This document shows positions 26,201-33,265 of a stretch of DNA of 64,000 nt, piece after piece. Numbering within the stretch: position 1 is the first letter of the stretch; each line of letters opens with the position of its first letter. The stretch comes from Verrucomicrobiaceae bacterium (lineage in GTDB: Bacteria; Verrucomicrobiota; Verrucomicrobiia; Verrucomicrobiales; Akkermansiaceae), in NCBI GenBank assembly GCA_027484055.1, contig JAIXQH010000042.1, positions 43,680 to 107,679 of the forward strand, read 5' to 3'. Made by a program: the position numbers and the translations under genes. The notes beneath the pieces were generated by a model. That model did no database searches, was not told the DNA's origin, and saw only the letters and a list, made by a program, of their open reading frames with translations.

Positions 26201-26263
26201 GATGAAGCGGATGTCGGCTCCGTCTTCGAGCATGCGAGTGGTGGTGATGTGAAAGAGCAGCTT
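26201..26263 (-). pseudogene. Tyrosine recombinase (integrase) fragment
   Basis: The minus strand encodes LLFHITTTRML-EDGADIRFI, which aligns without gaps to the H-x-x-R...LL..GADIRFIQ..LGH block of XerD/phage-type integrases (family form [21 protein letters not shown]). The Arg of the HxxR motif is replaced by Phe and the sequence leaves the family on both sides, so it is a dead fragment of about 21 codons. Confidence 0.55.
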
Positions 26264-26309
26264 TTACCCATAAGCAAAAATGCTATGAGTCACCATTTTT
26301 ATCCGCTAG

Positions 26310-26390
26310 GCGACTTGTACGCGTGGTCCCTGCCCATACGCTGCACAAACTAGGCAGCCCACAGCAGCATCTCTACTTTTTCTACTCCCA
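26310..26390. repeat. Diverged 75-bp repeat, copy 2
   Basis: Partner of 21503-21580 (shared GTGGTC..GCCCAT.CGCT.CACA pattern). No gene reading is evident. Confidence 0.45.
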
Positions 26391-26508
26391 CATGGATTAT
26401 CATTTTTCGCAACCCCAGAGACGCGGAAAGATTGAGGGATCCATCTTCCCCATCCGGGAAAACACGCTTGTCTAGTCAGCCTTCGGGTGATAGCCGCAGG
26501 ATCGCCTT

Positions 26509-27231
26509 ATGAAAATCCACACCACCACTATCGCAGCGCTCGCCGCCACTCTCTTCCTCCCCTCCGCCCTTCTCGCCGGGGATGCTCCCCAGCCCCTGAA
26601 AAAGGACGACCGCATCGTTTTCTTCGGCGACTCGATCACCGCCGCTGGCGTGAAGCCGCAGGGCTACGTCACGCTGCTCACCGAAGCGATCAAGGTTGCG
26701 AACCCCGATCTTGGGATAAAGACCTTCGGCGCGGGCATAAGCGGCAACAAGGTACCGAACCTCCAGGCGCGCCTCGAAAAGGATGTGATTTCCAAAAAGC
26801 CCACCATCGTCTTCATCTACATCGGCATCAACGACGTCTGGCATTGGAAGAAAAACAAAGAGGGTGAAATGACTGGCGGAACCACCAAGGAACTCTTCGA
26901 GGTGGGATTGAAAGACATCATCGCGAAACTCAACACCGCCGGTGCCCGGGTCATCCTTTGCACTCCCTCCGTCATCGGGGAGAAAAGCGACGGAAGCAAC
27001 GAGTACGACGCGATGCTTGAGGAGTATGCCGCCATCAGCCGCAAGGTCGCCGCTGACACCGGCAGTCAGTTGTGCGATCTCCGCAAGGCCTTCATCGACC
27101 ATCTGAAAGCCAACAACCCCGACAACCTCCCCAAGGGCATCCTCACCGACGACAGCGTCCACCTGAACCCGGCCGGCAACGCCTTCGTCGCTGCGGAAAT
27201 GGGCAAGGCCATTGGCGTGAAGGTGGAGTGA
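26509..27231 (+). CDS. Exported SGNH/GDSL hydrolase
   Basis: A 240-residue protein with a signal peptide (1-23, ALAATLFLPSALLAG). The SGNH blocks are all present: block I FFGDSITAAG (nucleophile Ser), block II Gly in FGAGISGNKV, block III IGINDVW (Asn) and block V DSVHLN (Asp and His). Such enzymes are lipases, acyl-carbohydrate esterases or rhamnogalacturonan acetylesterases. The substrate cannot be told. It is the only core-like gene inside the island and its G+C resembles the flanking chromosome. Confidence 0.88.
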   Translation: MKIHTTTIAALAATLFLPSALLAGDAPQPLKKDDRIVFFGDSITAAGVKPQGYVTLLTEAIKVANPDLGIKTFGAGISGNKVPNLQARLEKDVISKKPTIVFIYIGINDVWHWKKNKEGEMTGGTTKELFEVGLKDIIAKLNTAGARVILCTPSVIGEKSDGSNEYDAMLEEYAAISRKVAADTGSQLCDLRKAFIDHLKANNPDNLPKGILTDDSVHLNPAGNAFVAAEMGKAIGVKVE

Positions 27232-27302
27232 GCCTTGCTTTTCAGGAAATATAGCATGACCTCAGGGGCTTGAGCGTGCACCCACTTCCTTTCAACGTTT
27301 CA

Positions 27303-27335
27303 GCTTCTCGATTACTTGTGTCTGCTGTGATTTTG
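27303..27335 (+). repeat. 33-bp repeat, copy 3
   Basis: TTCTCGATTACTTGTGTCTG...CTGTGATTTT, nearly identical to the copy at 21593. It lies 53 bp from the 3' end of the YafQ-type toxin gene. Confidence 0.6.
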
Positions 27336-27387
27336 TCGCGATGCGCGGACTGACCCCAGAGAGTCAATGATGAGTTCGTAGCGAATG

Positions 27388-27660
27388 TCAGTCGAAGAGT
27401 TCGGAGTGGCTCCCCGTGCGGACGAAGGTGACCGTGTCGTCGGAAAGTTGATACATGAGCAACCAATCTCCACCCAGATGGCATTCGCGATAGTCTTTGA
27501 GATTTCCTATCCGTTGATGATCGCGACTGTTTGGCGGTAGTGGTTGGTTATCGGTCAGCAATTCGATGATTTCCAGGAGTCTGGTGGTGTCTCTGCCAGT
27601 GCGCTTGATGCGCTCGAGGTCTTTGCGGAATTGCTTCCTGAAAATCGCCTCACGTTTCAT
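27388..27660 (-). CDS. Toxin, YafQ-type (RelE superfamily)
   Basis: A 90-residue mRNA-interferase-like toxin. YafQ family marks: FRKQFRKDLERIKRTGRD, the RDHQRIGNLKDYRECHLGGD block, WLLMYQLSDD and the C-terminal VTFVRTGSHSELF. The His/Asp/Arg pattern (H..L....RE.H....W...Y) typical of YafQ is present, so it may be active. The start overlaps the antitoxin stop by 1 bp. Confidence 0.88.
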   Translation of the reverse strand: MKREAIFRKQFRKDLERIKRTGRDTTRLLEIIELLTDNQPLPPNSRDHQRIGNLKDYRECHLGGDWLLMYQLSDDTVTFVRTGSHSELFD

Positions 27661-27875
27661 CAGATTCCTAGGGTTGCTCTAATGTCTTCCATGGTGTTAT
27701 AGCGTGGAAGATCTTCGGTAGATTCGTCCATGGCAGCACGTGTGACGGCATTGGGGACTTTTTCATCAACGAGGAGCGTGAGCACAGCCTTGCAAGGTCC
27801 AAAGATGGGCTCTGCCGTGGTCACGACCCCATCAGCAGAAACGGTTGCATCAATGGTTCTTAGTGTTGCTGCCAT
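27660..27875 (-). CDS. Antitoxin of the YafQ-type module
   Basis: A 71-residue protein directly upstream of the toxin (1-bp overlap). Strands in the first half (LRTIDATVSADGVVTTAEPI, KAVLTLLVDE) and an acidic/helical second half (AMDESTEDLPRYNTMEDI) suit an N-terminal dimer/DNA-binding part and a C-terminal toxin-binding tail. I infer its role from position; it is not a clear RelB/DinJ by sequence. Confidence 0.7.
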   Translation of the reverse strand: MAATLRTIDATVSADGVVTTAEPIFGPCKAVLTLLVDEKVPNAVTRAAMDESTEDLPRYNTMEDIRATLGI

Positions 27876-28050
27876 GAGGGGAAAACTAGCGTATTATTGG
27901 CTCTTGGCGAGCTTGGATTCTAGAGTCCCGACCGCAAGGCTTTAACCCCGAAATTCCAAGGCTGGAATCGAAGGGATGTGGCGGCTACTGCGTTGCTTTA
28001 TTTTAGAATCGCCATTGGGCCGATTTCGGCTAACTTGCCCGGGTAAGAAC

Positions 28051-28764
28051 GTGAGCGACCATGAAAGCAATCGTGAACCTAAGCCGAGAAGAAACGTTGA
28101 AAGCACGCTACAATCAGCCGCGCGTCAGCTTGGAAGAACTGCGGAAACAGGAGGAAGATCACAGGCGGGCCAGCGAAGAATTCTTCAAGGCCGCCAAGAA
28201 CGTGACCTCGAAATCTGGGCAAAAGACGTCGGCTGCTGGTTAAATGCGGAAGACGCTTTGCGGGGTTTCATCAAAGGCGGCGAAGAACACCGGACCTTAC
28301 GTGGCGATCAAGTTTATCACAAAGCCACCTACCCCGGGAAATACGGTTTCACTGTCATATTAGCAAACGGCCAGCCCACCCTCACCCACGCCTTGCCTTC
28401 CGAGTATTTGGAGCGGCTTTTGCTAGCGAACCTTTGCTTCGATGACGACATCCATCTGCTAGGCGTAACCCGCGAAACTGAAGGCCTTGCCCTCATCACT
28501 AGCCAGCCCACCATCATCGGCGAGGCATGCACGGCCGGGGAAATGATCTGCTATTTCCAAGCCCGCCATTTCTCGCTGCTAGAGGGCTTCTCCGCTGGTC
28601 ACCGCGGATCACTCTCATTCTACCGGGACCTCGATCAATTGGCCGTCTTCGATGCCCATCCCGCCAATTTCCTACGAGACCGGAATGGAATCATCCTCCC
28701 AATCGACGCGGTTGTGCTGCGGGCAGACGAAGAACTTGCCAGCGCCCTAGAAGCCTTGCTCTGA
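28051..28764 (+). CDS. Protein kinase domain of the polyvalent-protein type
   Basis: A protein of up to 237 residues. From about residue 50 it matches the kinase family found in polyvalent proteins of phages and mobile elements: WAKDVGCWLNAEDAL, HKATYPGKYGFTVI, SEYLERLLLANLCFDDDI, GLALITSQPTIIGEA, then the catalytic-like NFLRDRNGIILPIDAV preceded by VFDAHPAN (D near 201, N near 206, second D near 219). The start is unsettled: GTG 28051 is in frame, but the first 60 codons overlap another plausible frame (28061-28243). Such kinases are usually parts of large proteins; here it stands alone. Confidence 0.65.
   Translation: MSDHESNREPKPRRNVESTLQSAARQLGRTAETGGRSQAGQRRILQGRQERDLEIWAKDVGCWLNAEDALRGFIKGGEEHRTLRGDQVYHKATYPGKYGFTVILANGQPTLTHALPSEYLERLLLANLCFDDDIHLLGVTRETEGLALITSQPTIIGEACTAGEMICYFQARHFSLLEGFSAGHRGSLSFYRDLDQLAVFDAHPANFLRDRNGIILPIDAVVLRADEELASALEALL
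28061..28243 (+). CDS. Small ORF overlapping the kinase 5' end
   Basis: A 60-residue basic/helical protein (KAIVNLSREETLKARYNQPR, VSLEELRKQEEDHRRASEEF, FKAAKN) in a different frame from the kinase gene. Its composition looks more protein-like than the kinase frame over the same bases. It could be a separate small gene coupled to the kinase, or the true N-terminal part of one gene with a frameshift near 28200. I do not recognise a family. Confidence 0.4.
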   Translation: MKAIVNLSREETLKARYNQPRVSLEELRKQEEDHRRASEEFFKAAKNVTSKSGQKTSAAG

Positions 28765-29007
28765 CTTCCACCACAGCGGCCCTCCAGCGCGGCCAATGAC
28801 GATGTCCATTTCCCAGTCCTTGATGCGCGAGCACTCATCGACGACTTTCGAGCGCTGGTCGATCATCGCCTGATCTACGAGCAGTTCGACCCGTTGAAAA
28901 ACCCTCTGAACCAAACGTTTCGCAGTAGCAGGGCCATCTAGGGCAATGTAATCGGCGATTTGCCCCAAGTCTCCCAAGGCTGGATCAGTCCAAATCAATC
29001 TAGCCAT
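28747..29007 (-). pseudogene. ParE-type toxin fused to an IS30 transposase fragment
   Basis: The first 45 residues are a normal ParE/RelE start (ARLIWTDPALGDLGQIADYI, ALDGPATAKRLVQRVFQRVE, LL). From residue 47 the reading switches to IDQRSKVVDECSRIKDWEMD followed by IVIGRAGG, which matches IS30-family transposases (R..IGDWE.DTVIG). The ParE C-terminal half (ExxYR..Y and RxExL) is absent, so no working toxin is expected. The 3' end overlaps the end of the kinase gene. The upstream antitoxin is not found; repeat A5 lies where it should begin. Confidence 0.7.
28783..28869 (-). mobile_element. IS30-family transposase remnant
   Basis: About 29 codons reading SKVVDECSRIKDWEMDIVIG, typical of the region just before the DDE domain of IS30 transposases. 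No inverted repeats and no other transposase parts are visible nearby. The fragment is fused in frame to a ParE gene start. Confidence 0.6.
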
Positions 29008-29086
29008 CTCGCCAGCCGGGTTTTTGCCTGCGCATGGGAAACGACTCTCCCTTAAGGAATGGCTTTTTCACCTTTTGCGATTCCTT

Positions 29087-29172
29087 CAAAAATTACGAGA
29101 GACACAAAAATTACGAGAGACAGAAATAATCAGAAACTTGCTTACGCCTCTGGTCAAACCGCCGCCCGCTCG
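29087..29172. repeat. Island repeat A, copy A5 (partial)
   Basis: Carries two successive AAATTACGAGAGACA starts followed by GAAATAATCAGAAACTTGC and the CAAACCGCCGCC core, then stops being similar. It marks the right limit of the island next to the TatD gene. Confidence 0.75.
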
Positions 29173-29180
29173 GTGCTCGC

Positions 29181-29957
29181 CTACGCCAAAAAGCGCTGGC
29201 TGTTTTCCCGGGTCATTGTTGCCAAGTCCTCCGCACTCATGCCCAGGGCAGAGGCTAGGGCTTCTCCGATCGCTGGTAAATTGGCTGGATGATTGCAGGG
29301 TCCGGGATACCGAAGGAATTCTGCGGGTGGCAGCATGGAAGGAGCATCCGTTTCTAGAAGAATCCGGTCGCGGGGGAGCTGGCGAAACACCTCCAAGACT
29401 GCCGCTTTGCGAGGATGCAGAAAGTGCCCGGAAAAGGAAAAATACGCCCCTAGTGGGATCAAGCGCCGGGCGATTTCGATCGATCCGCCATAGGAGTGCA
29501 TCAGAAATCGGGATGGTGGCGGTGATTCTGCGAAGACCTCGAACAAGGCGACCCATGCCTTGAGGCAGTGGATGGTGACAGGACGGGCCAAGGCGCTGGC
29601 GAGCTCAAGCTGGTCGCGGAAGACGCCTCGCTGGATTTCTAAACTCGGCTCGTCCACCCAGAGATCCAAGCCGCATTCCCCGACGGAGGCGTGAGGATAC
29701 GTTTCCAGCAGACACCGCAGGCGCGCTTGCCAACCGGGGCTCGCTGTATGCGCTTGCCAGGGGTGGATGCCGAAGGCGGGTAAGACCAAGCCGTGATAGC
29801 GCTTGGCGAGATCTTCCACTGCCGCCCAGTCCTCTTCACCCGTCGCATTCACCACCGCCGTGGTGATTCCTACGGATTTCATGGCCTCGATGAGCGTTTC
29901 AGAGTCTCCGAGAAGAGCATCTTGGAGGTGACAGTGAGAATCGGTCCAATAAGGCAT
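29181..29957 (-). CDS. TatD-family metal-dependent nuclease
   Basis: A 258-residue TIM-barrel metal hydrolase of the TatD family. Metal ligands: DSHCHLQD near the N-terminus (HxH), GECGLDLW (Glu), TIHCLKAW and LMHSYGGS (His), and the final LETDAPSMLP (Asp). TatD proteins are 3'-5' DNA/RNA exonucleases or endonucleases involved in DNA repair and degradation. The start at ATG 29957 gives the natural WTDSHCHL beginning. It lies 6 bp after the DUF2071 gene. Confidence 0.9.
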   Translation of the reverse strand: MPYWTDSHCHLQDALLGDSETLIEAMKSVGITTAVVNATGEEDWAAVEDLAKRYHGLVLPAFGIHPWQAHTASPGWQARLRCLLETYPHASVGECGLDLWVDEPSLEIQRGVFRDQLELASALARPVTIHCLKAWVALFEVFAESPPPSRFLMHSYGGSIEIARRLIPLGAYFSFSGHFLHPRKAAVLEVFRQLPRDRILLETDAPSMLPPAEFLRYPGPCNHPANLPAIGEALASALGMSAEDLATMTRENSQRFLA

Positions 29958-29963
29958 GACAGG

Positions 29964-30755
29964 CTAGGCTAGGCGACGCAGCGGGAAAATCTGCACATCG
30001 ACCGCGGCCGCGGTGAGGATAGAAGGTGGCGGGAGGGCGGGTTCGGAAAATCCATTGAAGTGGAAAGGTTCGGTGGACCACCGGGAGCAGGCGCCGGGGG
30101 CGATCTGGTAGGGCGTGTGATGGACTTTCCCGCAGAAGAGCTGGACTGCTGGATTGCTGGAAAAGAGGAGGTAGCGCTCCACGAGGAACCACTCCAGGGT
30201 GCCGAAAATGGCGGGCTGGGTGTGTTGGGGAAGCTCGTAATCAAAGACGGCGGTGATGGCCTCTGGCGATTTCCTACGACTTTCGTAGTGGATCGACCGG
30301 CCATTTCTCCGGCTGCTCATGGCGGCATGTTCATAGGGCAGGTGGAACAGGCGACGGGCGATTTCCACGGCGAGGGGCTGGTTGCAATCGAGCGAAAAGA
30401 ACCAGACGCCGGGATTTCCCGCTGCATCGTGGACGTAGGTGCGGAGGTTGAGCTCGTGGAACCAGGAGAGCCACGGCACGGGAAATAGGCCAGTGGGACG
30501 GACGCGTTCCATGAAAAATGGCACCACGCCGAGCCAGGCATTTCCGTCGTAGGTGTCCACGAAAAGGCCCGCAGGGAGGCGTGCTTGGATGAGGGCGGGA
30601 TCGACCGGCCAATGCAGGAAAAGCAAGCCTGCCCAGCGCTGGCGCATGACGACCGGACCCGCCGGACGTTGGCAGGCGGCGAGACGGAGGGCGGGGCTGG
30701 GTGTCATGGTGCTAAAGTCACTCGGATCGAGCGGCTTGCCATGAGGATTTTTCAT
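29964..30755 (-). CDS. DUF2071 (YqjF-like) protein
   Basis: A 263-residue protein with the DUF2071 signature: WAGLLFLHWPVDPALIQARL, PAGLFVDTYDGNAWLGVVPF and then NLRTYVHDAAGNPGVWFFSL. The later LEWFLVERYLLF and GKVHHTPYQ blocks also fit. The function is unknown (acetoacetate-decarboxylase-like fold). The ATG at 30755 overlaps the pckG stop (TAATG), so translation is probably coupled. An internal ATG at 30707 is an alternative. Confidence 0.85.
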   Translation of the reverse strand: MKNPHGKPLDPSDFSTMTPSPALRLAACQRPAGPVVMRQRWAGLLFLHWPVDPALIQARLPAGLFVDTYDGNAWLGVVPFFMERVRPTGLFPVPWLSWFHELNLRTYVHDAAGNPGVWFFSLDCNQPLAVEIARRLFHLPYEHAAMSSRRNGRSIHYESRRKSPEAITAVFDYELPQHTQPAIFGTLEWFLVERYLLFSSNPAVQLFCGKVHHTPYQIAPGACSRWSTEPFHFNGFSEPALPPPSILTAAAVDVQIFPLRRLA

Positions 30756-32596
30756 TACGAAAGCCGAGCGGCGAGGAGCTCGCGTTGGAAGATGAGTTCC
30801 TTGGGCAAGTGGTCGTAGAGGTCGATGAAGAGCTCGCCTTGGCTGACGAGTTCGGCTTTCCACTCAGCGCGGTTGAAGGCCATGGCTTTGTCGAAGGTGT
30901 CGCGGGTGAAGCCGTCGAGGCCTTGGATGTTGAAATCCTCGAAGGCGGGAGTCCAACCGATCTGAGTTTCGTAGCCTGCGGCGGCACCGTGGCAGCGGTT
31001 TACGACCCATTCGAGCACGCGCATGTTCTCGCCATAGCCGGGCCAGAGGAATTTCCCGTCCTCGTCCTTACGGAACCAGTTGACGTGGAAGAAGCGCGGG
31101 AGATTGGTGAGGTAGCGGCGCATTTCCAGCCAGTGGCCGAAGTAGGCACCCATGTTGTAACCGCAAAATGGCAGCATGGCCATGGGGTCGCGGCGGACTT
31201 TTCCGATGGTGCCAGCAGCGGCGGCGGTCATTTCCGAACCCATGGTGGCGCCAACGTAAACGCCGTGGCTCCAGTTGAACGCTTGGTAAACGAGCGGCAT
31301 GGTGGTGGGGCGGCGGCCACCGAAAATGATCCCGTCGATGGGGACGCCGTCTGGGTTTTGCCACTCGGGGTCGATGGTGGGGCACTGGACGGCGGGCGCA
31401 GTGAAGCGGGCATTCGCTTGGGCGGCGGTGCGACCGCAGTCGGGCGTCCAAGATTGGCCGGTCCAGTCGATGAGGTGGGCGGGCTTTTCCGGCGTCATGC
31501 CTTCCCACCAGACGTCGCCGTCGTCGGTGAGGGCGACGTTGGTGAAAATGGTGTTCGCCTTCATGGAATCCATGGCGATGGGATTCGTCTCGTAGGCGGT
31601 GCCGGGAGCGACGCCGAAGAAGCCGGTTTCTGGATTGATGGCGTGTAGTTTCCCGTCTGCATGGGGCCAGAGCCAAGCGATGTCATCTCCGACGATGGAG
31701 GTCTTCCAACCGGCGTCGAGGTAGGATTTCGGCGGGATGAGCATGGCGAGATTCGTCTTGCCGCAGGCTGAAGGGAAGGCGGCGGTGAGGTAGGTCTTGG
31801 TGCCGTCTGGCGCGTGGACGCCGACGATGAGCATGTGCTCAGCCATCCATTGGTGCTCGCGGGCGATATTCGAGGCGATGCGCAGGGCGAGGCACTTTTT
31901 CCCGAGCAGGGCATTCCCGCCGTAGCCGGAGCCGTAGGACATGATCTCGCGGGTTTCTGGGAAATGGACGATGTATTTGTCGTCATTGCAGGGCCAAGTG
32001 GTGTCGGCCTGGCCGGGTTCTAGGGGTGCCCCGACGGAGTGGAGGCTGGGGATGAATTGGGCGTGGCCGTCGCGCTTTTTCGGGGTGGCACCGGTCGCTT
32101 CGTCTTCGAGCCGCTTGAGAACGTGGGCGCCCATGTGGCACATGATCCGCATGTTGACGACGACGTAGGGACTATCTGAAATTTCCACACCGATTTTCGC
32201 CAAGGGTGAGTCGAGTGGCCCCATGCAGAAAGGGATGACATACATGGTGCGGCCTTTCATGGAGCCGGTGAACTTCCCGGTGAGCAGGGCGCGCATTTCT
32301 GTGGGCTCGGTCCAGCGATTCGTAGGGCCTGCTTCATCGGGACGCTTGGAGCAAATGAAGGTGCGCTCCTCGACCCGGGCGACATCGGACGGGGTGGAGC
32401 GGGCGAGAAAGGAATTCGGGCGCTTCTCGGGATTGAGTCGAGTGAAGGTGCCTTTTTCCACCATCAGGGACGTGAGGCGATCCCACTCGGCTTGTGAGCC
32501 ATCGCACCACTCGACTTGGTCGGGGGTGCAGAGTGCTATCATTTCATCGACCCATTTTTTCAGCCCGCCGTGTGTAGTATGCAGAGATTCGCTCAT
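30755..32596 (-). CDS. pckG: Phosphoenolpyruvate carboxykinase (GTP)
   Basis: A 613-residue GTP-type PEPCK, converting oxaloacetate to PEP in gluconeogenesis. The P-loop with the reactive cysteine is [16 protein letters not shown]; other family blocks are [44 protein letters not shown] and [13 protein letters not shown]. The ATG at 32596 ([10 protein letters not shown]) is chosen; a start at 32644 adds 16 residues. A single-gene promoter is expected upstream in the 89-bp gap to ilvN. It is followed by the DUF2071 gene with a 1-bp overlap. Confidence 0.96.
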   Translation of the reverse strand: MSESLHTTHGGLKKWVDEMIALCTPDQVEWCDGSQAEWDRLTSLMVEKGTFTRLNPEKRPNSFLARSTPSDVARVEERTFICSKRPDEAGPTNRWTEPTEMRALLTGKFTGSMKGRTMYVIPFCMGPLDSPLAKIGVEISDSPYVVVNMRIMCHMGAHVLKRLEDEATGATPKKRDGHAQFIPSLHSVGAPLEPGQADTTWPCNDDKYIVHFPETREIMSYGSGYGGNALLGKKCLALRIASNIAREHQWMAEHMLIVGVHAPDGTKTYLTAAFPSACGKTNLAMLIPPKSYLDAGWKTSIVGDDIAWLWPHADGKLHAINPETGFFGVAPGTAYETNPIAMDSMKANTIFTNVALTDDGDVWWEGMTPEKPAHLIDWTGQSWTPDCGRTAAQANARFTAPAVQCPTIDPEWQNPDGVPIDGIIFGGRRPTTMPLVYQAFNWSHGVYVGATMGSEMTAAAAGTIGKVRRDPMAMLPFCGYNMGAYFGHWLEMRRYLTNLPRFFHVNWFRKDEDGKFLWPGYGENMRVLEWVVNRCHGAAAGYETQIGWTPAFEDFNIQGLDGFTRDTFDKAMAFNRAEWKAELVSQGELFIDLYDHLPKELIFQRELLAARLS

Positions 32597-32685
32597 CGCG
32601 CTGACAGTAGAGCGTGTTAGCCGCCCCTTGTCGATGCCGTGCAATGATCTGCTGAGAATTAATCAGTGGCTGCGGAGGTCCCGAC

Positions 32686-33228
32686 TCAAGTCGGCTGTTC
32701 ACCGCGAGCCATGACGACCTTGCCGGTGCGAACGGTCTCGATGATTTCGAATTGAGAAAACATGCTGATGGCCGCGTCGATCTTCGAGGAATTTCCGGCG
32801 ACGAGGGCGATCATGGACGTGGGAGTGATGTCCACGGTTTTCCCGCCGAAGTGCTCGATGATTTGCAGGGCTTGGGTGCGCTGGGTGTCATCGGCGAGGA
32901 ATTTCACCATGATGAGTTCTTTCACGACGGCTTCTTCGGTGTCGTGCTCGGAGCACTGGATCACGTCGATGAGCTTGTTCACCTGCATGATGATTTGCGA
33001 AAGCCCTTGGGGGTCACCGGAGATGCCGATGGTCATGCGGGAAAAATTGGTATTTCGCCCCTCGGAAACGACGAGTGAGTCGATGTTAAAGCCGCGGCGT
33101 GAGAAGACTTGGCAGATGCGCATGAGGACGCCGGGTTCGTTGCTGACCAATACCGAGAGGGTGTGAGTCGGGCCACGAACCAGTGCGGGTGCCGGGACAG
33201 GAGTGTCGGTGGTGATGATGGAAGGCAT
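32686..33228 (-). CDS. ilvN: Acetolactate synthase small (regulatory) subunit
   Basis: A 180-residue subunit of the enzyme that begins branched-chain amino acid synthesis. The N-terminal ACT domain is HTLSVLVSNEPGVLMRICQV, then FSRRGFNIDSLVVSEG, and a second ACT-like half follows (IEHFGGKTVDITPTSMIALV). It binds valine and confers feedback control on the large subunit. It lies 37 bp after ilvB on the same strand. Confidence 0.95.
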   Translation of the reverse strand: MPSIITTDTPVPAPALVRGPTHTLSVLVSNEPGVLMRICQVFSRRGFNIDSLVVSEGRNTNFSRMTIGISGDPQGLSQIIMQVNKLIDVIQCSEHDTEEAVVKELIMVKFLADDTQRTQALQIIEHFGGKTVDITPTSMIALVAGNSSKIDAAISMFSQFEIIETVRTGKVVMARGEQPT

Positions 33229-33265
33229 GGAGGATAGGTAGTTTAAGATTTCAAACAGGGGCCGA

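Larger units (their letters stand above)
26098..26508. other. Gene-free stretch with integrase remnant and 75-bp repeat
   Basis: This 411-bp gap has no intact gene. It contains the tyrosine-recombinase fragment at 26201-26263 (minus strand), the second copy of the diverged 75-bp repeat (26310-26390), and then an unremarkable leader for the GDSL hydrolase gene. Confidence 0.6.
21441..29090. other. Accessory (genomic-island-like) region
   Basis: Between prfC and the TatD gene the character changes. Here are two genes of clearly lower G+C, five copies of a repeat family, several toxin-antitoxin loci (intact and broken), an integrase remnant, an IS30 fragment and a polyvalent-type kinase, with only one ordinary-looking gene (GDSL hydrolase). 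Limits are approximate and no attachment-site duplication was identified. Island status is inference from this content. Confidence 0.65.

Noticed and set aside
30785..31648. 287-codon plus-strand open frame opposite pckG
   Set aside because: It is the antisense shadow of a strongly conserved gene in GC-rich DNA; its translation has no family pattern and pckG accounts for the region.
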